From: Malania oleifera
Taxonomy: Eukaryota > Streptophyta > Magnoliopsida > Santalales > Ximeniaceae
NCBI RefSeq assembly: GCF_029873635.1
Contig: NC_080428.1
Coordinates: 70,019,101 to 70,083,100, forward strand
Direction of reading: 5' to 3'
DNA: 64,000 nucleotides
A program made the translations under genes and the position numbers. Numbering within the stretch: the first letter of the stretch is position 1; every line of letters starts with the position of its first letter. Below the pieces are notes generated by a model. The model did not search any database, was not told where the DNA came from, and saw only the letters and a program-made list of their open reading frames with translations. This document shows, one piece after another, positions 33,697 to 46,600 of the stretch.

Positions 33697-36288
33697 TTAG
33701 AAAACAAAGGGTTGAGAAGGGGAACCATATGGAATTTTTTTATTTTTATTTTTCAAAGTATTTTAGGCATTATGTTACAAATTGGAGCATAACGAAGATT
33801 TAAATTTTAAATGAATGACACTCAAAAGTTAATATAGGTTTTTTAAAAAATTATCACTTGGAGGATTACCAACTTTCCCTTTTTAACCTTTTAAGAGTAG
33901 TCCTTTATGGGCCTCAAATTCATAACATGCCCAACTAGGCTTATAAAATAGCACAAACCCACGGTGAGCCTCAAATTCCAAATAAGTACAACTGGGCTTT
34001 AAAATACACACAGACCTATATGGTAGGCCTCAAATTCCAAATAAGCCACAAAAAACCCAGTGAACCTTTCATTTTACTCGTCTTGCGGTTACAATTATGC
34101 TCAATCAAAACAGAGGTGCAATAGAAATAAAGCTCTTGGAGTGTAGAATCAGAGAACGCCTTGCCCAAAGTATGTATATATTCTGCCCTCTGCATAAGCT
34201 GGGCGATTTCAACTATATATTTATATATTAAGCATGATCAACGTTTGAACAACAGCTGGCCTTAATTTAATGCCCGACGGACAGAATTCTTGATAATCGA
34301 ATCATCAGCTCAGCCTGCTTTCGGGACAACTAAATTTCCATGAATAATCTTGAGTTGCAAGAGAAAGTGGAAGTCAACAATTCAAATGAGCAGCGTTTTA
34401 ATGTTAAATTTATAGAATAAGCAATAAAACATATTTAATCCAAGCGATAATCATTTTCCAAATAATGACTGATAACCAGAAGATATTTTACCAAAGTAAC
34501 TCATTGAAATTTCTGGCGAGTCATCCATCAATGTTTCTTATGAAGCATATCTATCTATCACAACTTCTATCACTACTCCTATCACAGCATCTATCCCAGC
34601 TCCTATTAATGTTTCTATCACAGCTTTTTATGAAGCTTCTCATCCAATAATTTCGACATTAACACTGGTGTTTTGGAAATCATCAAAACAAACTCATACG
34701 CACACAAGTTCTTTCGACATTATTAACACATGTTATGGCAGATCTGGAAATGTAGATGAGAGAATGTTTTGGTTGGAACTTTCCGGTCCATGTTTTGATT
34801 TGAACTCGCCAGCCCCTTTTGTTCTGCGTGTGGAGCAAACTTTAGTGAGCTAGGCGTTTTTTGCTGGACGGTACCTATTGTGTGTTCTGCACACACCTGT
34901 TTTTGTAACACATTTCTACATGGTTAAGAAATGACGGGCGACCTGACCTCCAAAGGGATCTGAGTGGGCAGCGGCAGCGACGGCCCTGAGTCCAGCACAG
35001 GCGACGGCCCGTTTGTGTGACTCGGCGGGTGGACTGGACCCGCTGCTGCCTCGCTCCGTGTTTCTTAACCTCCATGGGGACTTACCGGGAAGATAGCCAG
35101 GGATGGTCTCCCACCGGCACGCGTTCAGGCGGAAAACAGCAGAAGTCCATTCTGAAAGGGCCGATCCTCCGCGAGACTCCACATGGAGTACTGACTCCAC
35201 ATGGAACAACACCAGATTTGCGGAGGCAGTACTCCATGTGGAGTCTCGCGGAGGACCGGCCTTTCAGAATGAACTTCTGCTGATTCCCGCAGGAACGCCG
35301 TGCCGGTGGGAGACGATCGCTGGCTATATCCCCGGTAAGTCGCCCATGGAGGTCGAGAAACACTCAGTTGGAGAGAGACAGACGCGGGTCCAGTTCACCC
35401 GCCGAGTCACGCGAACGGGCCGTCGCCTGTCCTGGACTCAGGGCAGGCCCCCCCGCCGCCGCTGCCCACTCAGATCCCTTTGGAGGTCAGGTCGCCCGTC
35501 ATTTCTTAACACTGTTCATGGTACTATTCATCAACACCGTGCACAGATCTCTCACTCCAAGTCGAGTTTGAGGGTTGTTTCTGCCCCGGGGGTGAAATGA
35601 AGTAATCATGTTCTTCTATTCAAAGCCTTGTTCTTTTGTAAGGTTGTGAAAAGCTCCTGGAAGTACTTCTCACCCGGATGTGCTGCCCGTTGTGCCTTGT
35701 TTAGAGGGCTGTCACTGCCATTTCTTCAAGGGCGTCTCCATTGCATAGTCCTGGGGTAAAAAAAAGTGCATGTGATACTTGCAGAGGAGTTATAAACCAA
35801 ACTGAACAGCTCAGGCATCAAATTATTGAATCCATACCTTTTGGTAGAGCTGGCTCTGACGGTGCGAAGCGAAGGAGGCTTGAAGTTGCAGAAGCTCCAA
35901 CCATGGGAGAGCAGCTTTGGAGCTAGCACACTTCAAAGAAGATGGCCTGGTCTTCCTCCGGGGGTAATGGGGGAAATCCTTTGCAATGTAGGGTTTTCAC
36001 TGATGGAGCGATGGAAGAGAGGGTAGAGAGTGATAAAACAGCAGTGGAAACAGAAAACGGAAGAGAAAGGAAAATGAAACAGAATTGTATTGAATTATCT
36101 GCGCTCGGTTACACTGCTGCAGGCTACAGGATATTTATAACAAAAAATAGAATATTGTTGCAACAGATTTCAGCCACAGCGAATGTAACCTTTACACGTG
36201 TATAACTGAAATTATTCTTGAGCATTCTGAGTTGGCACACGGGCAGATGAGGTGTCATTGAGAGCTGCTCCTGTGTAGGAATGGTAAC
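33697..36288. repeat. Segmental duplication, copy 2, ending at the N gap
   Basis: Direct copy of 24320-27590 at an offset of 8715 in the conserved core. It stops at GGAATGGTAAC, the first arm of the hairpin that ends copy 1, where the N run begins. Compared with copy 1 it lacks about 280 bp near 24520-24805 and about 440 bp near 24930-25370, and has an extra piece near 33975-34030. Either a genuine duplication, or partly an assembly effect given the gap. Confidence 0.82.
34923..35510. repeat. GC-rich 590-bp foldback palindrome, copy 2
   Basis: Same structure as 26208-26795 with only about four base differences noticed. Each arm of one copy is also the inverted complement of an arm of the other copy, so the window holds four copies of the arm. 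Confidence 0.85.
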
Positions 36289-36386
36289 NNNNNNNNNNNN
36301 NNNNNNNNNNNNNNNNNNNNNNNNNNNNNNNNNNNNNNNNNNNNNNNNNNNNNNNNNNNNNNNNNNNNNNNNNNNNNNNNNNNNNN
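36289..36386. other. Assembly gap (98 N)
   Basis: Run of N. It follows directly on the end of segmental copy 2, at a hairpin, so the true distance and order of the flanks are uncertain. Confidence 0.99.
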
Positions 36387-38119
36387 GTGCTTGACAAATG
36401 TACATCCTAGACACACGTATGCTGGCTAGGGATACCTCCTATCCCTGTCCCTACTTCCAATCCTAGTTATTTTTCAATTCATGATTCCGTTTATTTGTAC
36501 ATCTGAAGCAGTCTCTTGTATAGGAAAATGGGCAAAAAATAAAAGATTAAGAAAATTTTAATAAAATTATCTTTTTGAGGTGTGGCCATGGACCCAAACC
36601 TTTTTCCAGAACGCATGTCCCAAAGTATGGTACCCTGGATTTATAGTAATAATGAGGTTTTCCAATTATGCACATGAATTTGGGTTCAGTTAGCATGTTA
36701 TTGTAGATGGATTTGTTCTAAAATATCTTCATAATTGAAATTCGATATTTTTGTTTAAAAAATTTAATTTTAATATATTAAATTTAAGAGGTAGTGATTG
36801 AAGATATACGAGATTGAGTTTATTTATATTTTTTTGTGTAGTGTTTAGATCCAAAATTTTTTATCGATAAAAAAAGTTTTTTTTTGTATAATGAATCTAT
36901 ATTCTAATCTCGTACCAAATATATAATTACATATTTTTCAATCTAACTAAGTACATAAAGAATGTCACTCTCTTCAGAATTGTTTTTGACTAATTAATAA
37001 TTGATTGGTTTTTGTGATTGAATTAAATTGACATACTTGCCTGTTTCGTTGCAACAACTAGATTAATTAATTAATATAAGTTGTTTTATCATTATAACAA
37101 CAGACTCTTTTTTTAAAAAAAACTTCGATGTTTGTACAAAAACTAGAAAGATCATATTGTTTGGTGAAAAATATTCTATTTTTTAAAAAAAATTAAAACA
37201 ATTTGACAATTACAAATTTAAAACTTTACAAATCCGTCTCTACCTTTTTTATAATTATTTATAAAAAAAATTACAATTAAATAGTTGCGCTCTAATCCCA
37301 CGGTCACTTCCATATAGTAAGAGTAATAATTTTCTATATATTATTGCCTTTAAACAAGTCTTCATTTCTTGCAAATTATATAATAAACATTAGTCAATTA
37401 TTAATTTCATTTTTATCCTCTTTATCATTGTGCGAATTGGAAAGAATTTACATTAAGATATATAAAATATTTGATATTTCAAATTCTGTCAACGTGTTTC
37501 ACTGATGTATTTTATTATTTTTTCCGAGTATGATTAGAGCTGTATTTAGGCGACATATACAATCAACACATGATATCTAATAATAAATAATACACACGAA
37601 AAATACAGTAATGATCTTGTCTAGCAAAAAATAATATTAATATATAATTTTAGGTGTGCATCATCTTCACTTACTATGCATTTCAAAGCCCAATTCCACA
37701 CGCTTTGATTTTCAAAATTTCTATTTGATTTCTACAATAATACACTACAAAATGGTTATTCAATTTTCTTCAATTATACCCAATACTAACCCTAATTAGA
37801 CTTGAAATTTATGTCTCCACAGATCTTATCAATGCATTTGTCCTTGTGATATGAAATCAACTTTGACTTCAGCCCATAACTTTTCATTCAATGTATCTTG
37901 CTTTTTATGCTCTAATTAAATATTCCTTTCCTAGAACTCTTACCCTTTTTTTCAATCTAAAAATGGTAATATCTTTTTATGTGCGCACTAAAATATTATT
38001 AATTGAAATAAAATTTGTACCATCACCAAATACACACACTATATGGCTTCCAAGTGTTCATCTAAATCCTTTTGCTTCTACATCACAGTTACAAGTAAAT
38101 CAACATTCGAAAATGAAAT
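36387..38119. other. AT-rich spacer without recognised gene
   Basis: No coding region, LTR or terminal repeat could be supported. The frame 37891-38142 shows no domain. Confidence 0.4.
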
Positions 38120-39063
38120 ATTATGGAGTACTTTTTTTGTAACTTCCACCTTTGAGCATTAATCAATTTTGATGCTTGAGATTGAATAAAACAGAATCAA
38201 ATCAATTGTTATGACTTCTCCATTTTTAACCATATAATTTTCCATTTCATTATATTCCTCATTCTTCCATTATATATATCAAATACTTGTAAGAATTCAC
38301 ATATCTAGAGTACATTGGTGCAACTTTAAAAATTGGAGCTAAAGTTTTTATGTGAAGAAAATTTAGGATTTCTTGCAATTATATGCCTAATTAATTTGTG
38401 ATTCATGCTACAATCAACGTGTGCATTTATATTAAAGGAAAGGGAAACCTATTATAAAAAAACAAAATATTTTGATAAGGAGAACAAGACATAAAGACAA
38501 TGAGGAGAATTATTACAAATCTGCGGTTAGTCTATGGTTAAGTTTTTTTTTTTTTTTTTTTGTTGTTTTCAATTATGATTATAAGTGTAAGTCAAAATTT
38601 TTCACATTCCTAATATGTAATAAAATCCTAACAACATTAACCTATTTAAAATGTGACTTTGGTTAATTGGAGAGCCTAGAAAGTTTTGATATTATTTAAA
38701 AATAATAATCATATAGCATAAACAAAGGGGATACTAATTTTCCATTTAAGCTTATTGCTTGGATACTATTAATAAGGTTTAAGTTGCCAAGACTAAAATT
38801 TTAATATATGTTTGCAATTATCCAAAATTTAGATAAATAATCATTACGATAAAATAGAGTAATTCTAATTTAAAAATACAAAATTCTAGAAATTCAGGGA
38901 TCGAGGTCTAAAAATTTTGATAGCACACTATTCTATTTTAATATATTAATATGGATTAATGTATTAGTTTAGTGATATTTATAAAAATACCGCAAATTAA
39001 AATATTACTAGAAGGAGAAAAATGTATTAATAAATATATGAATGTATTCTTTTTGAATATTTA
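38120..39063. repeat. Second direct repeat, copy 1 (partner 51640-53060)
   Basis: Shared phrases in the same order include CATTCTTCCATTATA, AAAGTTTTTATGTGA, ACAAGACATAAAG and, most clearly, about 190 bp from 38872 (TACAAAATTCTAGAAATTCA, GGATCGAGGTCTAAAAATTT). It ends at ATATTTAT in both copies. The left part is much more diverged than the last 190 bp. Confidence 0.75.
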
Positions 39064-39069
39064 TTTTTA

Positions 39070-39314
39070 GGGTAAGACACTAACCTCCCCTAAAATTTGA
39101 CAAAAGGACAATGACCTCTTATGAGATTTCAAGAATTTCGGAAACCACCTTTAAGATTTACAAAAAAGACACAAATTTTCTAATATTTTACAAAAAGATA
39201 ATTTTTTTTGGAAGAGGTTTGTATCTTTTTGGAAAATCTCATGAGGGGTCAATGATATTTTTGAAACCTTAAGTGAAATTTCTATCTTTTTTATCAAATT
39301 TCACGGGGCGGTGG
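39070..39314. mobile_element. Small inverted-repeat element (MITE-like)
   Basis: The left end reads CACTAACCTCCCCTAAAATT and the right end, on the other strand, CACCGCCCCGTGAAATTTGA, with further paired blocks inside (ACAATGACCTC against GGGTCAATGAT). About 245 bp, no coding capacity. A clear target duplication was not found. Confidence 0.5.
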
Positions 39315-40994
39315 TTTGGATCTACCTGCAATCTATGCTCAATGACTACAGGGTTGATCCTTGGCATATCATCAGCAAACCAGGCAAAAAATACATGTGT
39401 ATTCGCCCAACAATCTCATCAGTTCCTCCTTCAATGACTCCAACAATCGACTTCCAATCAAAAGACACCTCTTTTCGTTGCCTTTTGTTGGAATTCTGAC
39501 CAGGTCTTCATCTAGTGTGCTGATCTGAGGGTACTCACCTCTTACTTCCAAATCTTCTATTGTTAAGGTCTCTCATCCCTTTGTCTTCCCTTTCAGCACC
39601 ATCATATAACGGTTACGCACCGCCATTTGATCTCCTTTTATAACTCCAACCTCGTTTGGGGTAGGAATCTTGACCTTCAGATGATAAGTGGAGGTCATAG
39701 CTCGAGTTGCGTTGAGTGTTGGACGGTCCAATATTATGTTGTAGACTGAAGGGTGGCCAACGTCCAGAAAGTTTGTCATAAAGGTAACCTACTGTGGAGG
39801 TGTCCCCATAGCCAACGAGAGTGTAATTATGACCAAAGGATGGACTACGTCTCCCCCGAATCTCACTAAAAGTGTTGAAATAGGTTTCAAGCACCCCCTT
39901 ACAATCTTTATTTCTTGTAATACCAACCAAAAGATTAGATTGGCTGAACTTATGTTATTAATCAGCACCCTCCTTACCCGATAATTAGCAACGAGTAATG
40001 ATACCACCAAGGCATCATTATAGGGCTACTGCATACCTTCTTCATCTTCTCTGGTGAAAGTGATGGCCTCTTACTGCTTCTGCTTTTTGTGATTCTATTT
40101 CTGTTCTTCCATCAAAAGCACCTATTTTGCACACCTCTATTGGGCACCCCCGCTGTCACCCTTACTAGTTGGTCACCCAAAGATTATGACAATCTCTCTC
40201 ATGATCCGATTTTCATTTTGCTCATCCTTTGGCTTTTTATGGTCACGGGTTTCTGTTTGGTGGCCACCTCTTTTACGAACCTTGATAAGTATCCTTTTTT
40301 TAGTAGGGCTTCAATTTCGGTTTTCAGGTGGATACATTCTTTTATATTATGCCCATGATCCTTGTCAAAGTTATAAAATTTGGAGGTGTTTCTTTTATAC
40401 GATGGTGCACGCATGGGCTCTAGCCACGAAACATAACCATTTTCCCCTATATGCATCAAGACATTTTCTTGGGAGACGTTCAAGAGGAAGTATGATTGGA
40501 AGTTAGGTGTAGGTCCTAACTCCCTTGAGTTGTTGGGCGGTCTACTATTCTCCTGTCTTTTCACTACTCTGGCCATCTCTTCTGCATCTTTTGGGCCCTT
40601 CCTTTTCAGGTCAGCTCGGCTCCTTCTTGTGTTCATCACCTCTTCTAAGTTGATATATTTCTGAGCACGTGCCATCGACTCTCCTATATTGACTTGGGGC
40701 TTCTTTCCTAGTGAATTTAGGAAATCCGCTAACTGGAGAGCCATTGTCATTGTTGCTACTGCCACTCCGTGATTTAAGTTTCAAATCTCTAGGGTTGTGT
40801 TGACAAAACGATGCATGAATTTCTTTAACGTTTCCCTTTCTCCCTGAACAAGGCTCATCAGATGAGCTGAAGTTTTTGCTATCTTCCGATTGCTAATGAA
40901 GTGTCCAACGAACTGTTGCTCCATTTCGAAAAAAGATCCAATGGAACCAGGCTTCAAGGTTCATTACCATGCCTTGGCATTCTCTTTTAAAGTG
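39305..40994 (-). pseudogene. Tat/Ogre-type gypsy gag-protease-RT start, truncated
   Basis: Read on the minus strand. The gag tail (40994-40199) contains LKPGSIGSFFEMEQQF, MARAQKYINLEE and the zinc-finger-like DHGHNIKECIHLKTEIEALL. The protease region (about 40010-39573) contains VANYRVRRVLINNISSANL, where family members have the catalytic D in a LIDNGSSAD context; here that D is N. Then IILDRPTLNATRAMTSTYHL and the beginning of reverse transcriptase (RLLGEYTCIF, DMPRINPVVIEHRL) until about 39305. Frameshifts and stops occur. The 5' side is cut by the CACTA end at 40995; LTRs were not seen. Confidence 0.82.
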
Positions 40995-42050
40995 CACTAC
41001 AAAAAAATTGGCTTTTAGTGACGAACTTATTAGTGGTGAATTCAATTTCGTCACTAAAGGGGGGGTATTAGTGACAAATTTGAGAATCGTCACTAATACG
41101 GACTTTTAGTGACGAACTTTAATTCGTCACTAATAAGTTTGTCACTAAAAACCAAAAAAAATTACAGGAAATAGTTTTTTGCGCATAAATTACCTCAGAA
41201 AAATATTTGCGATGATTTTTACAGTATTAGTGACGACTAATATCCGTCACTAAAAGATTCTTATTAGTAACGAATAAATAACTGTCACTACTATTAATTT
41301 AAAAATAAATTAAATTTTTTGTTTCAAGTAGTAGTGACGAATTGGTATATTCATCACAATTGCCCCAGTATTAGTGACGCATTTGAGACCGTCACTAATA
41401 ATTGTCGCATTAAAAAAAAAATTAGAATTTTTTTTTTCAGAGTATTAGTGACGAATTTCTTTATTCGTCACTATTTGCCTATTATTAGTGATGGATCTGA
41501 GACCCGTCACTAATACTTCACGTATTGAAAAATAAATAAGATTTTTTTGTTTCAGAATATTAGTGACGAATTTGTTTATTCGTCACTATTTGCCTATTAT
41601 TAGTGACGGATCTAGGAACTATCACTAATACTTCACGTATTGAAAAATATATAAAAAAAATTTTGTTTCAGAGTATTAGTGACGAATTTGTTGTTTCGTC
41701 ACTATTGCACTAGTATTAGTGACAGATTTGGTAATCGTCACTAATACTTCCTGTATTTAAAAATGATCTCAATATTTTTTTTAGAGTATTAGTCACGAAT
41801 TAATATATTCGTCACTATTGCCCTGGTATTAGTGACGAATTTTAAAACCGTCACTAATGCTTCCTGTATTTTAAAATAATTATAATTTTTTTTTTATTTC
41901 AGAGTATTAGTAACGAATTTCGAAATTCATTACTATTTCCTTTGTATTAGTGATGGATTTGAGGACCGTCACTAATACTTCATGTATTTAAAAAAAAAAA
42001 AAAGACAGGGCATTAGTAACACGAATTAATAAATTCGTCATTATTGCCCT
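40995..42050. repeat. CACTA terminus and subterminal array
   Basis: Begins CACTACAAAAAAATTGG, the CACTA terminal repeat, inserted into the Tat-like gag. It is followed by about twenty paired units TTAGTGACGAA...TTCGTCACTA, each forming a small hairpin, separated by AT-rich spacers (CTTCACGTATTGAAAAATA recurs). The opposite end of this element was not found, so it is either truncated or extends under the copia remains. The unit differs slightly from the 1-3060 array (GACGAA rather than GACGG), suggesting a related subfamily. Confidence 0.8.
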
Positions 42051-43689
42051 ACTAGTCCTTTAGTAAAGTTTGCCCTAATCTTCCTTCTCTTCCCTCCTTT
42101 TCTTTTCCTTTCCTGCTCTGCCTCTCTGCGCTCTGCCGATCCCCCTCCTTTCCCTCTTCCTTCTTTCCCCTCCTTTCCCTTCTCCCTTCTTTCTCCTCCT
42201 TTCCTTCCTCCTCCGGCTACCCTTGCAGCTGCCTCGCAGCCACCCCCTCCTTTCCTTCCTCCTCTGGCTGCCCTCGCAGCCATCGCCGCCGCTACCTGCC
42301 ACTTGTCATCGAGTCTCTCTCTTAGCCATCGCCGCCGCTCTCTTCAAGCTGGTATTCTCCGGTCTCTCTCTCTCTCACTTTTGAACGAACATATCTCTCA
42401 ATCTCTTTGGTCTCTCTCTCTCTTAGCCTTGCCCTCTCTTCGTCACCACTGCTGAGCCGGGTTTGTCCCCGTCGCCTTCGCCGCGGAGATCAACCATCGG
42501 AAGTCTTCCAGCCTTCAAGCAGGTATATATGTTTCTTTGAACTCAGATTTGAAGAATTTGGTTTTTTATTTTTTTTTTTGTTTTAATTTGATGTGTATTT
42601 GTAGTTGAAAGGATATTTTCCATTGTTAAGTTGATTTATTTTGCTACTACTAGACTGAATCATTGGATCCCATTAAAATTTTAAAGCACTATAAGTTATA
42701 TAAATTTTAAATTCAAACTTTAAAACTCAAGCATGAATTCATAGATTTATAAACTTCAAATTAAAATCTTATATAAGCTTAAAAATGTCGACACATGAAA
42801 TAAGAAAAAATCCATAATCCAAGTTTTAATTTTTTAAACACTAACAGTAACCAAGCCAAGTTCAAAATTATTATTGATAACTAATTTATTTTATTTAAAA
42901 TATTAACATATTATATAATATATATTTTTAGTTTTATACATTTATAATATATCAATTTGTTTCAGTTAACCGCGATTATTGAATGAGCCAAACTACCATT
43001 AATTGGAAAAGTTGAAAACTACGAATTGAAACAAAACCGAAAAATGCTTACTCCAATTTCAGTTCAATTTTGTTATTTGGTTTATTTCATTTTGGGTTAA
43101 AATTTTCATTATTTTTTGTTCTTTCCTCCTATTATGATCTACCCATTTTTCTTGATTTTTACTTTTACCTTGTTGACTACCATCTTCGCCATCATCACCA
43201 CCACCACCACCAGATCATCATCTCATCTCAGGCGATTTGTATTGTATTCTATTCTATTATTCGTGCCCTGGAGAATAAAAAGAAGGAAAAAAAAACAATA
43301 TTCAATTTGTCGTTGCTCAAACTCTGGCAAGGATCTTACTTAGATTTAGGTCAGAATTTGCATTTTTCACTTCTTGGATTCTTCAAAAAAATTGCACCCA
43401 TTTGAGAATTATTATTGAAAACAATATTATGAAGTCTAAAAAACTAAAATAGGAGGGAGAGGCATTAAAGAAACGCAATTGGCAAACATGACTTTATGTT
43501 AATAAGGCTCCCTGGCAGAGCTGTCAGTCAACTTAATGATTTTTAATTAATTGTTATATGGGAAATTTGGCCCCTTTTGCTTGCCTTAAATGTCCTTTGA
43601 ACTTTTGGGAGAAACATGTTCATTGCTAGATAAACTAAAACTTTAAAGCTTCATCCCTCAGATAAACTCCTTTGAACTATAAACACCAA
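42051..43689 (+). other. Pyrimidine-rich leader-like segment and spacer
   Basis: The array passes into about 460 bp of CT-rich sequence with CGCCGCC patches, ending in a donor-like CAGGTATATATG near 42520, then AT-rich sequence. Same arrangement as 3061-3439. The Lys/Arg/Gly-rich minus-strand frames at 42041-42302 only mirror the CT-rich composition. Nothing like the AGO fragment is seen here. Confidence 0.4.
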
Positions 43690-46600
43690 GTAACCCCCTA
43701 AGCTTTTGAAATGCTAGAAAGTTGAAAGGCTTTGTTAGAATATCAACAATCTGGTCTTCACTTCTGCAGTAAACTAGATTAATAACTCCATCATTTTTGA
43801 GATCTCTCAAGAAATGATACTTCACATCTATATGCTTGCTTCGACCATGTAGAACATGATTCTTTGAGAGCTTTATTGTTGAACTGTTGCCATAGTAAAT
43901 GAGAGTAGGCTCATCTTCTTTGAACTACAGCTCTTCAAGAATCTTCTTTAGCCAAATAGCTTGACAAGCACAAGCTATTGTTGCAATAAATTCAGTTTCA
44001 GTGGTTGACAATGTGACGATTGGCTACTTCTTTGATGACCATGAAACAACTCCTATTCCCAACATGAAAACATACCTAGATGTGCTTTTAAGATCATCAG
44101 AATCTCCTGCATAATCACTATATGTAAAGCCAAACAAATCTGACTTTTCTCCCTTTTTGAAGAACAACCCAAACTCCTTAGTACCTTGCAAGTACCTAAG
44201 AATTATTTTTGCAGCCAAAAGATGAATCTCTGTTGGATACTCCATGTATCTACTAATGACACTTACAACATGCATTATATCAGGTCTTGTTGCAGTCAAA
44301 CACATTAAGCTCCCCATAATCTGCTTGTAAAGAGTACAGTTAACCTTTTTTCCTCCATCATCTTTGTTTAGTTTCAAACCAAACTCAGATGGTGTATTCA
44401 TAGGATTACAATCCCTTATCTGAAACCTGTCCAAGATTTCTCCCACATATTTCTTTTGAGAAATAAGAATGCCGGTAGAAGACTGCAACACTTCTATGCC
44501 AAGAAAGTAATGCATCATGCCAAGATCAGACATTTCAAATTCAGCCATCATGGATTTCTTAAAGCTTCCAAACATGGTTGTATTATTTCCAATATAGATT
44601 AGATCATCTACATATAAGCAAATAATGAGCATTTTCCCTCCATCCTCAACTTTTATGAAAAGTGTATGTTCATAAGGACATTTTTGAAATCATTCCTTCA
44701 AAAAATAAGTTTCCATACAATTATACCAAACTCGTGGGGCTTGATTTAATCCATATAGAGCATTCTTTAGTCTATACACTTTATGTTTATTTCTAGATTT
44801 CACATAACCAAGAGGTTGATCGATAAATATCAGTTCCTTCAAATCTCCATGGAGCAACTCCGACTTCACGTCCAGCTGAAAGATAGGCTATGAGTTCTGA
44901 GCTGCTAATGCAATCACCAATCTGATTGTGTCATGCCTTGCAACTGGAGCAAAGGCTTCTTTATAATCAACACCGCACTCTTGCTTATAGCTCTTGGCCA
45001 CCAAGCGTGCCTTGTACATCTACTTCAAAGACTGTAGGAGTGACTTCAGCTGTTGGCCTCCTTCGAACACGATGAGAACATGATTCAGCTATTGCTTCTG
45101 GTGCTATTGGAGTGACTTCAAAGACTGTAGGAGTTTTATTTTGAGAATTCTCAAATGCAACAGTGGCTGGAGCAAGGTGTTGCCGCGGTTGGTTTGCTTC
45201 ATCATCATCTTCTCCATCAAAACTAGTTGGAATTGGCTCTCGAACTACATTTTTGCTCCATTCCCAGTTTGATCTTCATAAAAAAACGTCTCGATTGATA
45301 AGTATTTTCTTAGTGTTAGGATTGTAAAGCTTATAAGCTTTTGACTAATCACTAACACCAAGAAAAATACATTTTTCTCCCTTGTCATCTAGCTTCTTCC
45401 TCTTCTGATCTAGAATATGGGCATATGCAACACACCAAAAATTCTAAAGTCATCAACAGCTGGTTTCCGTCCGCTTTATGCTTCATCTGGTGTCTTATTT
45501 TGAACAGCAAGTGTGGGACTTCTATTCAATATATGAATGCTCCAGTTAACTGCTTCAAGCCAGAAGCTCTTTGGAATACAACTCTTTATTAAAAGACTTT
45601 GCACCATATTTAGAATAGTACGATTCTTCCTTTCACAAACTCCATTTTGTTGGGGTGTATAAGCTGTTGTAAGCTGCCTCTTGATTCCACGAGTCTCACA
45701 GAAACTTGCAAATTCATGTGAGTTATATTCTCCACCATGATCTGCGTGAAGAATTTTTATGGGACTGTCAACTTCTTTCTCAACCAGCACTTTATAGCTT
45801 TTAAAGGCTAGAAAGGCTTCAGACTTCTCTTGCAAAAAATAAATCCAGCTTTTACGACTAAAATCATCAATGAAAGTAAGTATATATCTCTTACCTCCAT
45901 TAGAGCATGGAGTTATTGGCCCACAAATGTCAGAATGAACAAGCTCCAATGTAGCCTTTGCCCTCCATGATTTCCCTTGTGGGAATTGATTACGGTGTTT
46001 TTTTGCTAACAACGCATTCTTCACAAACTTCAGAAGGAGCTATAATTTGAGGAAGACCTGTCACCATATTCTTATGTTGTAAAGTCTTCAACCCACCAAA
46101 GCTAAGATGCCCATAGTGAAAATGCCATAACCATTCCTTCTCTCCCAATCTTGTAGAAATACATGAGTGAGCAATGTCATGGAGATACAATGGAAACATT
46201 CGGTTGACTGTCATGTTGACTTGAGCTATCGAGCCCAACTTCTCATCTTCAATTTTGCAGACTCCATTTTTTATAGAGATTCCATATCCCTTTTCTTGTA
46301 GCTAACCAACACTGAGTAAGTTTGTTCTCAAATCTGGAACAAAGAGAACGTTAGAAATAGTTTGAATAGAATTTTTGTTGGTTTGAATTACTACCTTTCC
46401 CTTTCCCATAACAGAGACTGTAGAGCCATCACCGAACTTCACAACATCATGAAAAGCTTCATCCAATTCAGAGAATAGAAACTTCTCTCCACTCATATGA
46501 CTGCTGCAGCCAGTGTCTAAGTACCACAAGAATTTCTTATGGGTTTCCTCCTTCGGGTGAAAAGCCATCAACAAAGACGCTTCTTCTTCCTTCTGAGCAA

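Noticed and set aside
42041-42302. Gly/Lys/Arg-rich minus-strand frames
   Set aside because: Composition artefact of the CT-rich plus strand; no domain and no start context.
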